Of a stretch of 64,000 bases of DNA, positions 8,899 to 19,218 are shown in pieces. Source of the stretch: Elstera cyanobacteriorum (GTDB lineage Bacteria; Pseudomonadota; Alphaproteobacteria; Elsterales; Elsteraceae); the NCBI RefSeq assembly GCF_002251735.1, contig NZ_NOXS01000035.1, forward strand, positions 66,814-130,813, given 5' to 3'. Every line of letters begins with the position of its first letter. Positions within the stretch are counted from its first letter, which is position 1. A program made the position numbers and the translations under genes. The notes under the pieces are model-generated. The model did no database searches and was not told where the DNA came from. It saw only the letters and a program-made list of their open reading frames with translations.

Positions 8899-11399
8899 GC
8901 CAAGAGCCCCGCCCCAGCGGCTTTTTCCGCCTTCCGGCTTTGCAGAAAATAGCGCTGGCCAATAGCGTCCGATAGCGCGAGCAGCCGGGTTTCCAGCTTC
9001 CCTACATCGGCCATCGCCAAAGTTTCCCCGGTCAGCGGTGCCAGCGACACCAGCAACGCATTGGCCTGGATCACTTGGGCTTCCGGCATACCATCGCTGC
9101 GCAGGGTGGGCAGACGGCGCAAATGGTCGGCGAGCAGATCGACCTGATAAACCAGCGAGCGCGGATTTTGGGTTTCTAGTAGCACCATATCGCGCACCGG
9201 CAGGCGCGACGGCCCGGCCATATAGCGCGTGCGATAGGTGATCTGGCAGTCGCAGAGTTCGAGCAAGATGGTCAGATCATCGACCGACGCGCCATCGTCC
9301 GCAAACTGGCGCGCGGTGCGGCAGGTGTTGATCGCCCGCTCCAACCGCCGCCCGAGATCGTGGAAGCGCCACCCATCCGTGCGCCCCATATTTTCGGAGG
9401 CGAGCCCGGTGAGGGAGGAGATGCGGTCCAGAAGCTCCGAACAGGCTTCCAGCAGGCTTTCCGTCACCGCCGTCTCGACCTTCGGGAAAGGCTTGCGGAC
9501 CAAGCGCCAGAAATCGACCGCCAACCGTTCGCGCAGACCTTTGCCGATACCGCCGACATTGCCCATCAGCATGCGGGCGCTGCCCAATTGCTCCCGATCA
9601 CCCAGCGCGGTGGCGCATAGGGCCGCCAGCGGCCAATCGCGCTGAACCCGGGGTATCGCCCCCCAGGCGATCAGCAGGTCAATCAGGCGGATCATAGTTT
9701 GCGAGGTCAGGGCCGGGCCGCTATCAACCTCGATCGAACTGCCAAGGATCGCGCGGACGACGCGGACGGTCGCCTCCGACCGCTCCAGATAGCGCCCCAG
9801 CCAGAAGAGATTATCGGCGGCCTTGCTGGGCAGCATCCCGGCGATACGGCGGATCGGCGGATTGCTGACCGACCCCAGCAGGGTTTCCGCCGGGACCGGG
9901 GCTGTATCGATAATGCACACATCGGCGGATTTATCGCCGTCACCCATCAGGACGGCGCGGATATCGCCGTGGGCGGCCAGCCGAGCAAAAGCGCCGGGCA
10001 TCACTTTCCAAGCCCCATCGGCATCGCGGGCCAGGAAAACGCGCAAGGTGAAAGGATGTGGCGCCAGCTTGCCATCGGCCAGGGCGGGAGTGGTGGAGAG
10101 TTTCACCACTTCCTGCCCCACGTAATCCATCGGGCGCAGGCGCAAGGCCGCCAGCAGCGCCACCTTCTGGTCGGCATCAAGCGCCGATCCCGGCGTGGAG
10201 CGCGCCCCAAGCAGCCCCGGCACGTCGCGGTCGAAGGCGGCGGCAATGACCATCGACTCCAGTGCTTCTTCGACGATCTGCCGCTCCGACGGCTGACCGC
10301 ACCACCACGTCGCGATATTCGGCAGGATCAAATCGTCGCCCAGCACGCTTTGCGCCAGGGCGGGCAGGAAGGCTGCCATCGCCCGCGATTCGATTACCCC
10401 AACCCCAGGCCAATTGCTGAGGACCAATTGCCCCGCCGCGCAGGCTTCATAGAGGTCGGCAACGCCGATGCCGGAGCGGCTGTCAAAGGCCAGCGGATCG
10501 AGAAAGCGCGTATCCATCCAGCGCCACAGCGCATCGATGCGCTTCAGCCCCTCGATGGTGCGAACGTAGAGCTGATTGTCGGAAACGACCAGATCGTCCC
10601 CTTCCACCAGCAGAAAGCCGAGGTAGCGGGCGAGATGGCCCTGTTCGGCATAGCTCTGGTTATAGCGACCGGGCGTCAGCAGGCCGATACGCGGTTCCGC
10701 CCGGGTACAGTGGGACGCGAGGCCGCGCCGCAGGTCGGAGAAGAAAGGCGCCAGACGGCGGGTATTCATCCAGCTTAAAAGATCGCCGGTCGCCCGCGAC
10801 AGCGCCAGACGGTTTTCCAGCGCATAGCCGACGCCGACCGGCGTGCGGGTCCGGTCGGACAAAACGCGCCATTCGCCGTTCGGCCCGCGCCCCAGGTCGG
10901 CGGCATAGAAATGCAGATGATGGCCGCCGGGGGGCGTGACCCCGACCATATTCTGCCAAAAATGCGTGCTGCCGGTCACGACCGTCGCGGGCAGCTTGCC
11001 GGTAGCGATCAGCGACTGGCTGCCGTAAATATCGTCGATGACCTTTTCCAGCAGGTCGGCACGCTGGATCAGACCGCGCTCGATCCCCGCCCATTCCTGA
11101 GCGCCGATCAGCATCGGCACCGGGCTGAGCGGCCAGGCCCGTTCCTCCTGCTCCCCCGCCATGCGGAAGGCCATGCCAAGATCGGTGACCTGCCGGGCGA
11201 CCTTATCGCTCAAACCATCGAAATCGGCGCCGCCGATTTCCGCCAGCCGCTCCAGCATCGCCATCCACGGGCCGGACATGCCGGGCGCGGCGTTCGCATA
11301 CATATCGCCCGGCGCTGCCGCCTTGCCATAGGCCCGCAACCAACCGTCCAGCAAAGCCTGGATACGCCGTCCCACGGTCTTTTCCGCCACGCCGGTCAC
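8895..11399 (-). CDS. Circularly permuted ATP-grasp plus alpha-E domain protein
   Basis: An 834-residue fusion. Residues about 60-480 match the circularly permuted type-2 ATP-grasp ligases (former DUF404/DUF407), with hallmarks such as [20 protein letters not shown] and [14 protein letters not shown]. Residues about 505-820 form the alpha-helical alpha-E domain (former DUF403; [19 protein letters not shown]). The two domains are often separate genes; here they are fused. ATP-grasp enzymes activate a carboxylate as an acyl-phosphate and join it to an amine, so this is probably the ligase that builds or attaches a peptide. It overlaps both neighbours by 4 bases, implying translational coupling. 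Confidence 0.88.
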   Translation of the reverse strand: MTGVAEKTVGRRIQALLDGWLRAYGKAAAPGDMYANAAPGMSGPWMAMLERLAEIGGADFDGLSDKVARQVTDLGMAFRMAGEQEERAWPLSPVPMLIGAQEWAGIERGLIQRADLLEKVIDDIYGSQSLIATGKLPATVVTGSTHFWQNMVGVTPPGGHHLHFYAADLGRGPNGEWRVLSDRTRTPVGVGYALENRLALSRATGDLLSWMNTRRLAPFFSDLRRGLASHCTRAEPRIGLLTPGRYNQSYAEQGHLARYLGFLLVEGDDLVVSDNQLYVRTIEGLKRIDALWRWMDTRFLDPLAFDSRSGIGVADLYEACAAGQLVLSNWPGVGVIESRAMAAFLPALAQSVLGDDLILPNIATWWCGQPSERQIVEEALESMVIAAAFDRDVPGLLGARSTPGSALDADQKVALLAALRLRPMDYVGQEVVKLSTTPALADGKLAPHPFTLRVFLARDADGAWKVMPGAFARLAAHGDIRAVLMGDGDKSADVCIIDTAPVPAETLLGSVSNPPIRRIAGMLPSKAADNLFWLGRYLERSEATVRVVRAILGSSIEVDSGPALTSQTMIRLIDLLIAWGAIPRVQRDWPLAALCATALGDREQLGSARMLMGNVGGIGKGLRERLAVDFWRLVRKPFPKVETAVTESLLEACSELLDRISSLTGLASENMGRTDGWRFHDLGRRLERAINTCRTARQFADDGASVDDLTILLELCDCQITYRTRYMAGPSRLPVRDMVLLETQNPRSLVYQVDLLADHLRRLPTLRSDGMPEAQVIQANALLVSLAPLTGETLAMADVGKLETRLLALSDAIGQRYFLQSRKAEKAAGAGLLA

Positions 11400-14300
11400 A
11401 ACCCGGACCGGTTAAAACGCAGATCGAGCGTCATTGGAAACTCGTCTGGCAGTTCTTCGCCCGGAATGAAAACGCGGCCCGGCGAATGGCCGTGGTCCTG
11501 GAAGCGCGCCTTGCGCCGTGCTTCGGCTTCATAGGAATTGACCGGCGTATCATCGTAGGCCCGCCCGCCCGGATGGGCGACGTTATAGACGCAGCCGCCG
11601 AGGGAGCGCTGGTTCCACAGGTCCAGAACATCAAAGGTCAGCGGCGCATTGCTGGGCAAGCGCGGATGCAAACAGTTCGGCGGCGACCAAGCCTTATAGC
11701 GCACGCCGCCCACGGCTTCGCCGGGAATCCCGGTCGGGGCGAGCGGAACCCGGCGGCCATTGCAAGCGATCACATGACGGCCTGCCACAAGGCCCTTAGC
11801 CTTGACCTGCAAGCGTTCCGTCGAGCTATCGACATAGCGGACGGTGCCGCCGATGGCGCCGGTTTCGCCCAGCACGTTCCAAGGTTCGAGCGCCTGGGTA
11901 ATCTCAAGCTCCACCCCGCCCGCATAGACCGTGCCGTGGGTCGGGAAGCGGAACTGGCGCTGCGCTTCGAACCACGCCGGATCGAAGGCATAGCCCTCCC
12001 GGTTCAGATCGCCGAGCACATCGAGGAAATCCTGCCAAACAAAATGCGGCAGGAAGAATTTATCGTGCAGGCTGGTCCCCCAGCGCACGAGGCGCCCGCG
12101 CTGCGGTTCGCGCCAGAACCACGCCGTCATCGCCCGCAACAGCAGTTGCTGGGCCAGGCTCATCTGCGCATCGGGGGGCATTTCGAAGCCCCGGAACTCC
12201 ACCAACCCCAGGCGCCCGGTCGGCCCATCGGGGGAGAAGAGCTTATCGATACAGATTTCCGTGCGATGGGTATTGCCGGTCACATCGGTCAGCAGGTTGC
12301 GGAACAGCCGGTCCACCATCCAAGCGGGCGGCGCCATGCCTTCGTGCGGCGCCGGAACCTGGGCAAGGGCGATTTCAAGCTCATAGAGGCTATCGTGCCG
12401 CGCTTCATCGATGCGCGGCGCTTGGCTGGTCGGCCCGATAAAGAGACCCGAGAAAAGATAGCTGAGCGACGGGTGCCGCTGCCAATAAAGCACGAAGCTC
12501 TTCAGCAAATCCGGGCGGCGGATGAAAGGCGAATCGTTCAGCGACGGCCCACCGAGAACGATATGATTGCCGCCCCCGGTGCCGACCGACCGGCCATCGA
12601 CCATAAATTTATCGGCAGTCAGGCGGCATTCGCGCGCCTTGGCATAGAGTTCCTCGGTGATATGGACCGATTCCGCCCAAGAGGCGGCGGGCTGGATATT
12701 CACCTCGATCACCCCCGGATCGGGCGTGACCTTCAGCACCTTTAGGCGCGGATCGGGCGGCGGCAGATAGCCTTCGATGCGCACCGGCAGGCCCAATTCT
12801 TCCGCCGTCGCTTCGGCTTCGGCGATCAGATCAAGGTAATCTTCGAGCGTCCAAACCGGCGGGATGAAGATCGACAGGTAATCGCCGCGCGGCTCCACCG
12901 TCAGGGCAGTGCGGACGAAACCTTCGATGGCCGCCACCTGTTCGACCCACGGCTGTGCCACGCTTTGCACCGCCGCTGGGCGCTGCAAGCGCTGCTGACG
13001 GAAATCCGGCAGCGGGTCGCGGTCCTCGCTCGGGTCTTGCGGGATGATATAGGGGTAGGCCGACGGCGCAATATAGGCGAGCGAGCTCAGCGGCAGCCGA
13101 TACCCGAGCGCCGAGTCGCCCGGCGCCGCGAAAATCGCGCCGCGCCGCAGCCGCCAATATTCGCTTTGCCACGGGCGCGCGGCCAGCGAGTTCCAACGCT
13201 GGATCGGCAGCACATAACCAATGGGATTGCTGAGGCCGCGCTCGAAAGTGCGGACCATGCGCGAACGTTCTTCAGGATCGTCGAACTTCGGATCGTCCGG
13301 CGAGACGTTCTCGGGCAGGGACGCTTCTTTCATCGACCATTGCAGCGTGTCTTCATAGGCGGGGCGGACGAAATGTTCCGACACCCCTAGCCCCTTGGCC
13401 ATCGTGCGCAGAAACGCCCCGGCATCGGCGTCGGTAACGCGCGCAGGTTTCGTCTCCGGCGTTCCGGCGATTAGGCGGGCATCGCGCCAAATCGGCACGC
13501 CATCGGTGCGCCAAAACAGCGAATACCCCCAGCGCGGCAGGCTTTCCCCAGGGTACCATTTACCTTGGCCGTGATGCAGCAACCCGCCGGGCGCAAAAAC
13601 CTCGCGCAGATTGCGGATCAGCCGATCCGCATAGCCCGCCTTGGTGGGGCCGACGGCATCGCCGTTCCATTCCGGCGCGTCGCCAGCGTTTTCGGCGACG
13701 AATGTCGGCTCCCCACCCAAGGTCAGGCGCACGTCTTGGGCCGTCAGATCGGCATCGACCTGTTGGCCCAATTCCATCAGCGCCGCCCAGCGCGCCGGGG
13801 TGAAGGGTTTCGTGATGCGTACCGCCTCGGCAATGCGGGCAACGCTCATCTCGAAATGGAAATCCACCTCCGCCGGTTCGGCCATGCCGCTGATCGGCGC
13901 GGCGGACCGGTAGTGCGGCGTCGCGGCCAGGGGAATATGCCCCTCGCCTGCAAACAGGCCGGAGGTCGAGTCGAGACCGACCCAGCCTGCGCCGGGCAGA
14001 TAGACTTCGGTCCAGGCGTGCAGATCGGTAAAATCGGCCTCCGGCCCCTTCGGGCCTTCCACCGGCTCCACATCGGCAACCATCTGGATCAGATAGCCCG
14101 AGACGAAGCGCGCCGCGAACCCCAGGCGGCGCAGCAACTGCACCAGCAGCCAAGCGCTGTCCCGGCACGAGCCGGTGCCGAGGGTCAGCGTGTCTTCCGG
14201 CACCTGCACGCCCGGTTCCATACGGATGACGTAGCCGATGCGCTGCTGGATCGCCATATTGAGGGCTACAAGGAAATCGATCGTGCGCCCGGTCTTCTTG

Positions 14301-14704
14301 CCCGCAAACTCCGTCACCAGCGCTTCGAACAGCGGGCCTTGCGGCTCGAGATCCCAATAAGCAGCAAGATCGGTGGCGATCACCGGATCGTAGGTGAAGG
14401 GCAGTTCTTCGGCATAGGGTTCGACGAAGAAATCGAAGGGATTGACCACCGCGAGATCGGCGAGCAAATCCACCTCGATGCTGAAATGATCGACCGGATC
14501 GGGAAAGACGATACGCGCCAGCCAATTGCCGTGCGGATCCTGCTGCCAATTGATGAAATGGCCCGATGGTTCGATCTTCAGCGCATAGTTCGGCACTTTC
14601 GTGCGGCTATGCGGGGCCGGGCGCAGGCGGATGACCTGGGCGCCCAACCGGATCGGGCGGTTGTAACGGTAACGGGTGAGATGGTGCAGGGCGGCTTTCA
14701 GCAT
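11396..14704 (-). CDS. Transglutaminase plus DUF2126 putative amidoligase fusion
   Basis: An 1102-residue protein. Residues 1-about 290 are a transglutaminase module with N-terminal beta region and triad Cys180 ([10 protein letters not shown]), His229 (TDLHAW) and Asp245 (GLDSTSG). The remaining 800 residues are DUF2126, annotated by Pfam as a putative amidoligase, with [10 protein letters not shown] and [10 protein letters not shown] segments conserved in the family. The ATG at 14704 is preferred to a TTG four codons upstream because [14 protein letters not shown] is the usual N-terminus. It is the first gene of the three-gene operon, so the promoter should lie in 14705-14823. Biochemical function is unproven. 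Confidence 0.88.
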   Translation of the reverse strand: MLKAALHHLTRYRYNRPIRLGAQVIRLRPAPHSRTKVPNYALKIEPSGHFINWQQDPHGNWLARIVFPDPVDHFSIEVDLLADLAVVNPFDFFVEPYAEELPFTYDPVIATDLAAYWDLEPQGPLFEALVTEFAGKKTGRTIDFLVALNMAIQQRIGYVIRMEPGVQVPEDTLTLGTGSCRDSAWLLVQLLRRLGFAARFVSGYLIQMVADVEPVEGPKGPEADFTDLHAWTEVYLPGAGWVGLDSTSGLFAGEGHIPLAATPHYRSAAPISGMAEPAEVDFHFEMSVARIAEAVRITKPFTPARWAALMELGQQVDADLTAQDVRLTLGGEPTFVAENAGDAPEWNGDAVGPTKAGYADRLIRNLREVFAPGGLLHHGQGKWYPGESLPRWGYSLFWRTDGVPIWRDARLIAGTPETKPARVTDADAGAFLRTMAKGLGVSEHFVRPAYEDTLQWSMKEASLPENVSPDDPKFDDPEERSRMVRTFERGLSNPIGYVLPIQRWNSLAARPWQSEYWRLRRGAIFAAPGDSALGYRLPLSSLAYIAPSAYPYIIPQDPSEDRDPLPDFRQQRLQRPAAVQSVAQPWVEQVAAIEGFVRTALTVEPRGDYLSIFIPPVWTLEDYLDLIAEAEATAEELGLPVRIEGYLPPPDPRLKVLKVTPDPGVIEVNIQPAASWAESVHITEELYAKARECRLTADKFMVDGRSVGTGGGNHIVLGGPSLNDSPFIRRPDLLKSFVLYWQRHPSLSYLFSGLFIGPTSQAPRIDEARHDSLYELEIALAQVPAPHEGMAPPAWMVDRLFRNLLTDVTGNTHRTEICIDKLFSPDGPTGRLGLVEFRGFEMPPDAQMSLAQQLLLRAMTAWFWREPQRGRLVRWGTSLHDKFFLPHFVWQDFLDVLGDLNREGYAFDPAWFEAQRQFRFPTHGTVYAGGVELEITQALEPWNVLGETGAIGGTVRYVDSSTERLQVKAKGLVAGRHVIACNGRRVPLAPTGIPGEAVGGVRYKAWSPPNCLHPRLPSNAPLTFDVLDLWNQRSLGGCVYNVAHPGGRAYDDTPVNSYEAEARRKARFQDHGHSPGRVFIPGEELPDEFPMTLDLRFNRSGL

Positions 14705-14823
14705 GGTTAATATCAAACGCTAGCCCTTAGTGCGCCGCAATATGATTCTGTCGTTCGTGTACGTAGTTTTTCTGGCAGCTTCTGAACTTTCGTAACGCCC
14801 GAAACGAAATATTTGAAGAATGG

Positions 14824-15840
14824 CTATTTCGAGGGCACCAGGGACCGCCATAAGGTCAAAAACTGTTCGTCGTGCATTCGGTCGGAATAGGCGAGCAACT
14901 GGGCATCGAGCGCAATCGGGCGCAGCGGGCCGGTCGCCTGATCCTTCACCGTTGCCGGGCTAAGGCCCGGGGCGGCAATCGGCAGAATGGCCGAGAGATG
15001 GGTCTGCCGCGCCAACAGGGTTTGCGCCTCAGGTGACAAGAGGAAATCCAGAAACGCTTTCGCCGCGCGCGGGCGGGGCGTTGTTTTCAGCGCCAGGGCA
15101 ACGCGGCTGATCACCAGGGTATAATCGGCGGGATAAACGATCTCGATATCCGCGCCTTGGGCCCGCCGCAGTTCCGCGTAGGAACCGAGGACGTTAAAGG
15201 CAAGGCTAACCTCTCCCCGGTCAATCGCCGTCAGCATGTCACCCGAACAGCAATAGGTTTTCAGCCCGTGCTGGGCCAGGCGGGCGATGAAGGGGCTCCA
15301 TTGGCTATTCGTCGCATAATCGATCTTGCCCAACAGATTGCCGACGCCGCTGGTGACGGGATCATAGGTCGCGACCGGCGCCAGCGCAGCGCCATCCCGG
15401 GCGATCAGTGCCAGTAAATCGGCCCGGCTTTTCGGCAGGGGCCGCCCCGCGAACGCCCGGCGGCTGGCGACGAAGATCAACGGCTCGTAGGTAAAGCCGA
15501 ACGCCGCATCGGCAAACCGTGCCCAGTCCGGCAGCTTGGCCGTGACGGGGGACCGGTGCGGCAGGGCGTAACCGTCATTCGCCAGCCGAAACTGCCGGTC
15601 AACGGCCGAACTGATCACGATATCGGGCTGAACCGACAGGCGGTCCTCGATAATCGCATCGTAAAGCGGCAACGTGTCCATTTCGGTATAGCTGACGGTG
15701 ATACCCGGTTCCCGCGCCTGAAAGGCGGCGATGACCGGGGCGAAGGCGTCACGGTCGGTCGAACTTAAAATGCTCAGATCCTCCGCCCGCGCGGCGCCCG
15801 CCAGGATCGCCAGCGTCAAGACCCACCCGAACCGCCTCAT
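14824..15840 (-). CDS. Periplasmic binding protein cotranscribed with a sensor kinase
   Basis: A 338-residue secreted protein (signal peptide to about ARA-ED, residue 19) of the same binding-protein superfamily as the importer subunit at 18010-19125. The two share the GSYA...P.DYTL region (here NVLGSYAELRRAQ and YPADYTLVISR). Its start overlaps the sensor-kinase stop by 4 bases, and no permease or ATPase accompanies it. By analogy with PgtABC/TctDE-type systems I infer that it presents a periplasmic ligand to the kinase rather than serving transport; this is not demonstrated. Ligand identity (iron, hexose-phosphate or phosphoglycerate type) is open. Confidence 0.78.
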   Translation of the reverse strand: MRRFGWVLTLAILAGAARAEDLSILSSTDRDAFAPVIAAFQAREPGITVSYTEMDTLPLYDAIIEDRLSVQPDIVISSAVDRQFRLANDGYALPHRSPVTAKLPDWARFADAAFGFTYEPLIFVASRRAFAGRPLPKSRADLLALIARDGAALAPVATYDPVTSGVGNLLGKIDYATNSQWSPFIARLAQHGLKTYCCSGDMLTAIDRGEVSLAFNVLGSYAELRRAQGADIEIVYPADYTLVISRVALALKTTPRPRAAKAFLDFLLSPEAQTLLARQTHLSAILPIAAPGLSPATVKDQATGPLRPIALDAQLLAYSDRMHDEQFLTLWRSLVPSK

Positions 15841-17255
15841 GCCCCCTCCCGCTGCGGGAAGCGGAGGGTGATGCTCAGCCCGCCGCCCTTCCCGTCCGCC
15901 AAGTAAATTTCCCCGCGATGCGCCTTCACCACGCGCTGCACGATGGCAAGCCCCAGGCCGCTGCCGCCCATCCGGTCAGCAGGCAATCGGCGGGAGCCGC
16001 GTTCGAACCGCCGCAGCACGCGCGGTCGATCCTCCGGCGCCAACCCAGGGCCATAGTCGCGCACTGTAATGGAAACCGCCCCGGCTGCCGCTTGCACCGT
16101 AATATCCACCGGCCCCTCCGGCGGGCCGTATTTCAGCGCATTATCGATGAGGTTGCGTAGGGCATCGGCCAAGGCATCGCTATCGCCGATAATCGCGGCG
16201 TCGGCGCTAGCATCGTCGGCGACATAGAGGCGCAACGCGGTCGCCTCGGTCGCCGCCGCCCGGTCGTTCAACACATCGGCGCAGAGGCGCGCCAGAATGA
16301 CCGGCCCGCGTGGCGCCAGTTCCAGCCGGTTGCTGATCGTCGCATCGGCGAGCAACTGATTGGCAATGCGCGCCGCCGCCCGGGCATTACGCAAGATCCG
16401 CTGCAATTGTTCGCGCTGGGCATCGCTGGCATCGCGCAAGGTGATCTCGGTCTGGGCAATGACGGAGGCGAGCGGCGTGCGCACCTGATGGGTCGCATCG
16501 GCCAAAAAACTGCGCGTATCGGTCAGCGAAGCTTCGAAGCGGGCGAGCAGATTGTTCAGCGCCCATTGCAGCGGTTGGATTTCCTCCGGTACCGGCTGAC
16601 GCAAAGGGGTGAAATCGCTGGGGTCGCGGTCGGCCAAAACCTCCTTCAAGCCCGCCACCGGGCGCAGCGCCTCACGCACAGCCAGCGCCAGAATTCCGGC
16701 GGCCACCCCCGCCAGCAGCACGAGACCGAGGACGGCATAGCTCCCCATCTCCCAGGCAAAAGCCCGGCGCTGTTCCAAAGTCTGCGCGACCAGAACGGTC
16801 GCCCAGCGCGGCTTTTCGCCGACCGTCAGCAGCCGCCGGATCGCCACCAGCCGCACCGGCCAGCCTTTATAGGTAAGGGAGGCGAATTGCGCCGCCGCCG
16901 GATCGCGCCCCACAGCGGGTGGGACGGGCAGATCGGGATAGCCGGTCAGGGTGCGGCCATCGTCGCCAATCAGCCGGTAGAACACCCGGTCATCGGGCGC
17001 TTGCGCTAACATCGCGAAGGCCGCTGCGGGAATATCGGCGCGGATCGCCTCCCCCTCCAGCCGCAAGCTGCCCGCTAGGGTCAGCGCCGCCGCCGATAGC
17101 AGATGATCGAACGCGCGTTCACTCGCGGTATCGGCATAGCGCAGCGCTAGGGTGCCGAGCAGCACCAGCAGCACGGCAAAGGCCGCGCCGACCCGGCGAT
17201 AGAGCCGCCGCCGGAGCGAGCCGGGCTTAACGCTGCGGCGCCACTTCGGCCACAT
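15837..17255 (-). CDS. Sensor histidine kinase, TctE-like
   Basis: A 472-residue membrane kinase. It has TM1 at about residues 22-40, a periplasmic domain of the two-component-sensor N-terminal type to about 168, TM2 at about 172-193, a HAMP-like linker, a dimerisation domain with phospho-acceptor His256 (ATHQVRTPLAS), and an ATPase domain with N box (LRNLIDNALKYG), DYGPGL and GGSGLGLAI. The ATG at 17255 overlaps the response-regulator stop by 29 bases; no better downstream start is seen, so the two are translationally coupled. It probably senses a ligand together with the binding protein encoded next and phosphorylates the regulator upstream. Confidence 0.88.
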   Translation of the reverse strand: MWPKWRRSVKPGSLRRRLYRRVGAAFAVLLVLLGTLALRYADTASERAFDHLLSAAALTLAGSLRLEGEAIRADIPAAAFAMLAQAPDDRVFYRLIGDDGRTLTGYPDLPVPPAVGRDPAAAQFASLTYKGWPVRLVAIRRLLTVGEKPRWATVLVAQTLEQRRAFAWEMGSYAVLGLVLLAGVAAGILALAVREALRPVAGLKEVLADRDPSDFTPLRQPVPEEIQPLQWALNNLLARFEASLTDTRSFLADATHQVRTPLASVIAQTEITLRDASDAQREQLQRILRNARAAARIANQLLADATISNRLELAPRGPVILARLCADVLNDRAAATEATALRLYVADDASADAAIIGDSDALADALRNLIDNALKYGPPEGPVDITVQAAAGAVSITVRDYGPGLAPEDRPRVLRRFERGSRRLPADRMGGSGLGLAIVQRVVKAHRGEIYLADGKGGGLSITLRFPQREGA

Positions 17256-17901
17256 AGCCCAGCCCCCGGATCGTGCGGATCGAAAAATCGCTGTCCTCCA
17301 GCTTGCGGCGCAGGCGAGAGACGTAAAGCTCCACCGCGTTCAGCCCCACTTCCTCCTCGTGGCTGAACAATTGCTCCAGAATCTGTTCCTTGCTGACGAT
17401 ACGGTTCCGGCTGGCGACGAAATAGGCCAGCAACGCAAACTCCCGCCGCCCGAGGTCGAGCGGCACATCCTTGACCATCGCCCGTTTCGCGGTGCCGTCG
17501 AAGGTGAAATTCCCCATCCGCTGCACCCCACCGCCCAACCCGCCGTGGCGGCGCAAGAGCGCGTGCAGCCGGGCATCCAACTCGCGAAGGTCGAAGGGCT
17601 TGGTCAGATAATCATCGGCGCCTAAGGCAAAATGGCGCAGCTTATCGTCAAGGCCCGACCGGGCGCTGATGATCAGCACCGGCGGTGCCGGATCATGACG
17701 GCGCAAATCTTCCAGCACCCGGCTACCGCTATCGTCAGGTAACCCAAGGTCGAGAAGCACGGCGTCATAGACGGTGACGGCCAGATAATCACGCGCTTCG
17801 GCGGCGTTCATCGCCAGATCGACGGCATGCCCCTGGTCGGCCAGATAGCGCCGGATGGCGCGGGCCAAATCCTCCGTATCCTCCACCACCAGCAGCCGCA
17901 T
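17227..17901 (-). CDS. OmpR/PhoB-family response regulator, TctD-like
   Basis: A 224-residue regulator. The receiver domain has the acidic pocket at VVEDTED, phospho-acceptor Asp51 (LLDLGLPD) and Lys101 (LTKPFD). The winged-helix DNA-binding domain spans about 130-220 (VELYVSRLRRKLE and RTIRGLGYVAE). It is the first gene of the regulator-kinase-binding protein operon and is divergent from the importer operon starting at 18010. OmpR-family proteins bind tandem sites one helical turn apart, and an 11-bp-spaced repeat is present in the shared promoter region (17928-17945). It probably activates the importer on ligand binding. Confidence 0.9.
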   Translation of the reverse strand: MRLLVVEDTEDLARAIRRYLADQGHAVDLAMNAAEARDYLAVTVYDAVLLDLGLPDDSGSRVLEDLRRHDPAPPVLIISARSGLDDKLRHFALGADDYLTKPFDLRELDARLHALLRRHGGLGGGVQRMGNFTFDGTAKRAMVKDVPLDLGRREFALLAYFVASRNRIVSKEQILEQLFSHEEEVGLNAVELYVSRLRRKLEDSDFSIRTIRGLGYVAEVAPQR

Positions 17902-17918
17902 TCCGTCCCTCGTGCTTT

Positions 17919-17945
17919 CTGTCGGTCGCGACAGGTTGGCGACAG
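17919..17945. promoter_or_regulatory. Candidate response-regulator operator (11-bp direct repeat)
   Basis: GCGACAG occurs at 17928-17934 and again at 17939-17945, so the copies start 11 bases apart, the spacing typical of OmpR/PhoB-family tandem sites. The left copy is also the right arm of an inverted repeat CTGTCG-gtcg-CGACAG (17919-17934). The site lies between the regulator start (17901) and the importer gene start (18010), so it could control both. Confidence 0.45.
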
Positions 17946-18009
17946 TTTCCCCGACTAAGGTTCCGCGAGGGCCGTAAGAATGCCCACGATCAACCTTAGG
18001 GAGAGAAAC

Positions 18010-19125
18010 ATGCGCTCACTGTCGCGCCGTTCGCTGATGTCCGCCACCGCCGTTGGTCTGCTGCTTACCCTCAGCAGTGGCGCCGTTCTGGCTGCCAATC
18101 TACCCGCGGGCTATCCGGCTGACTATAGTAAAATCGTCGATGCCGCCGTGAAAGAAGGTAAAGTTTCGATTTATTCGACCACCGATTCGGCCATCGTTTC
18201 TTCGCTTCTAAAAGACTTTGAAGCGGCATTCCCGGGCATTAAGGTCGATTATAGCGATCTTAATTCGACCGAACTCTATAACCGCTTCATCGCCGAAGTC
18301 GCATCGGGCCAAGGCACAGCCGATCTAACTTGGTCGTCGGCCCCCGATTTGCAAATCAAGTTGGCATCGGGCGGCTATGCGATGGCCTATACCTCGCCGG
18401 AAGCCTCGCATCTTCCTACCTGGGCGAATTATAAGAATACGGTCTATGGCACCACGGCCGAGCCGGTGACGATCATTTACAATAAGCGCCTGCTGGAGCC
18501 GGGGGATGTGCCGACCTCGCACGAAGACCTGCTGAAGCTGATGACGACGAAGGGCGCCGCCCTGAAGGATAAGGTCGCCGCCTATGACCCCGAACGGTCG
18601 GGCGTCGGTTTCTATTTCTTCAACCAGGACGAGCTGAACTGGAAGAGCGCCTGGGATCTCAACCGCGCCTTCGGCAAGGCCTCGCTGAAGCTCTATACCT
18701 CAGCGGGCGCGATGGTGGAAAAGGTCCGGTCGGGCGAGCATGTGATGGCCTATGGTATTTTCGGCTCCTACGCGCTGGCGACCCAGGCGAAGGACGAAAA
18801 CCTCGGCATCGTCATGCCGCGCGACTATACGCTGATCACCACCCGCGCCGCTTTCGTGCCGGAAAAGGCCAAGAACCCGAACGCGGGTAAGGTCTTCCTC
18901 GATTATCTGCTGTCGGCGCGCGCCCAGAAGATCATTGCAGGCGACGCCAAACTGTTCGGCGTGCGCGACGATGTGAAGGACGGGCTGACTCTACAGACCG
19001 TGAAGGAAATGTTCGGCGCCACCGTGAAGCCGATCGCGCTCGATGATTCGCTGCTCGATGGTCTCGATCAAACCAAGCGCCTGAAGTTCCTGAAGCAGTG
19101 GCAAAACGCCATGAAGGGCCAATAA
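18010..19125 (+). CDS. Periplasmic binding protein of ABC importer regulated by the TctDE-like system
   Basis: A 371-residue protein. The N-terminus MRSLSRRSLMSATAVGLLLT carries an SRRSLM motif and a long hydrophobic core, so export could be by Tat or Sec, with cleavage near VLA-AN. The mature part is an FbpA/AfuA-type solute-binding protein (KVSIYSTTDSAIVSSLLKDF; IIYNKRLL; GKVFLDYLLSARAQKI). The ATG at 18010 has a GGGAGAGA ribosome site, so an in-frame ATG at 17980 is rejected. It is followed by a strong stem-loop and then the permease gene. A paralogue (14824-15840) sits in the divergent sensor operon. Ligand unknown; iron and organophosphates are the leading possibilities for this family. 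Confidence 0.85.
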   Translation: MRSLSRRSLMSATAVGLLLTLSSGAVLAANLPAGYPADYSKIVDAAVKEGKVSIYSTTDSAIVSSLLKDFEAAFPGIKVDYSDLNSTELYNRFIAEVASGQGTADLTWSSAPDLQIKLASGGYAMAYTSPEASHLPTWANYKNTVYGTTAEPVTIIYNKRLLEPGDVPTSHEDLLKLMTTKGAALKDKVAAYDPERSGVGFYFFNQDELNWKSAWDLNRAFGKASLKLYTSAGAMVEKVRSGEHVMAYGIFGSYALATQAKDENLGIVMPRDYTLITTRAAFVPEKAKNPNAGKVFLDYLLSARAQKIIAGDAKLFGVRDDVKDGLTLQTVKEMFGATVKPIALDDSLLDGLDQTKRLKFLKQWQNAMKGQ

Positions 19126-19146
19126 GCCCCTTCCCTTCAGCCTATC

Positions 19147-19169
19147 GGACCGGGGCGTGTCCCCGGTCC
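19147..19169 (+). terminator. Intercistronic stem-loop between binding protein and permease
   Basis: GGACCGGGG and CCCCGGTCC form a perfect 9-bp stem with a CGTGT loop, and no T-run follows. Hairpins at this position in importer operons commonly stabilise the upstream message or cause partial termination, giving more binding protein than membrane subunits; that role is inferred here. Confidence 0.55.
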
Positions 19170-19218
19170 CCCTCCTTGGGCCTTAGCCCTCCCCCTACCG
19201 CGCCGGAAAGAACCCGCC

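Noticed and set aside
9699-14710. Several 330-420 codon plus-strand frames opposite the ATP-grasp and DUF2126 genes
   Set aside because: They are antisense shadows produced by high GC; they have no recognisable motifs and lie fully inside genes with clear catalytic residues.
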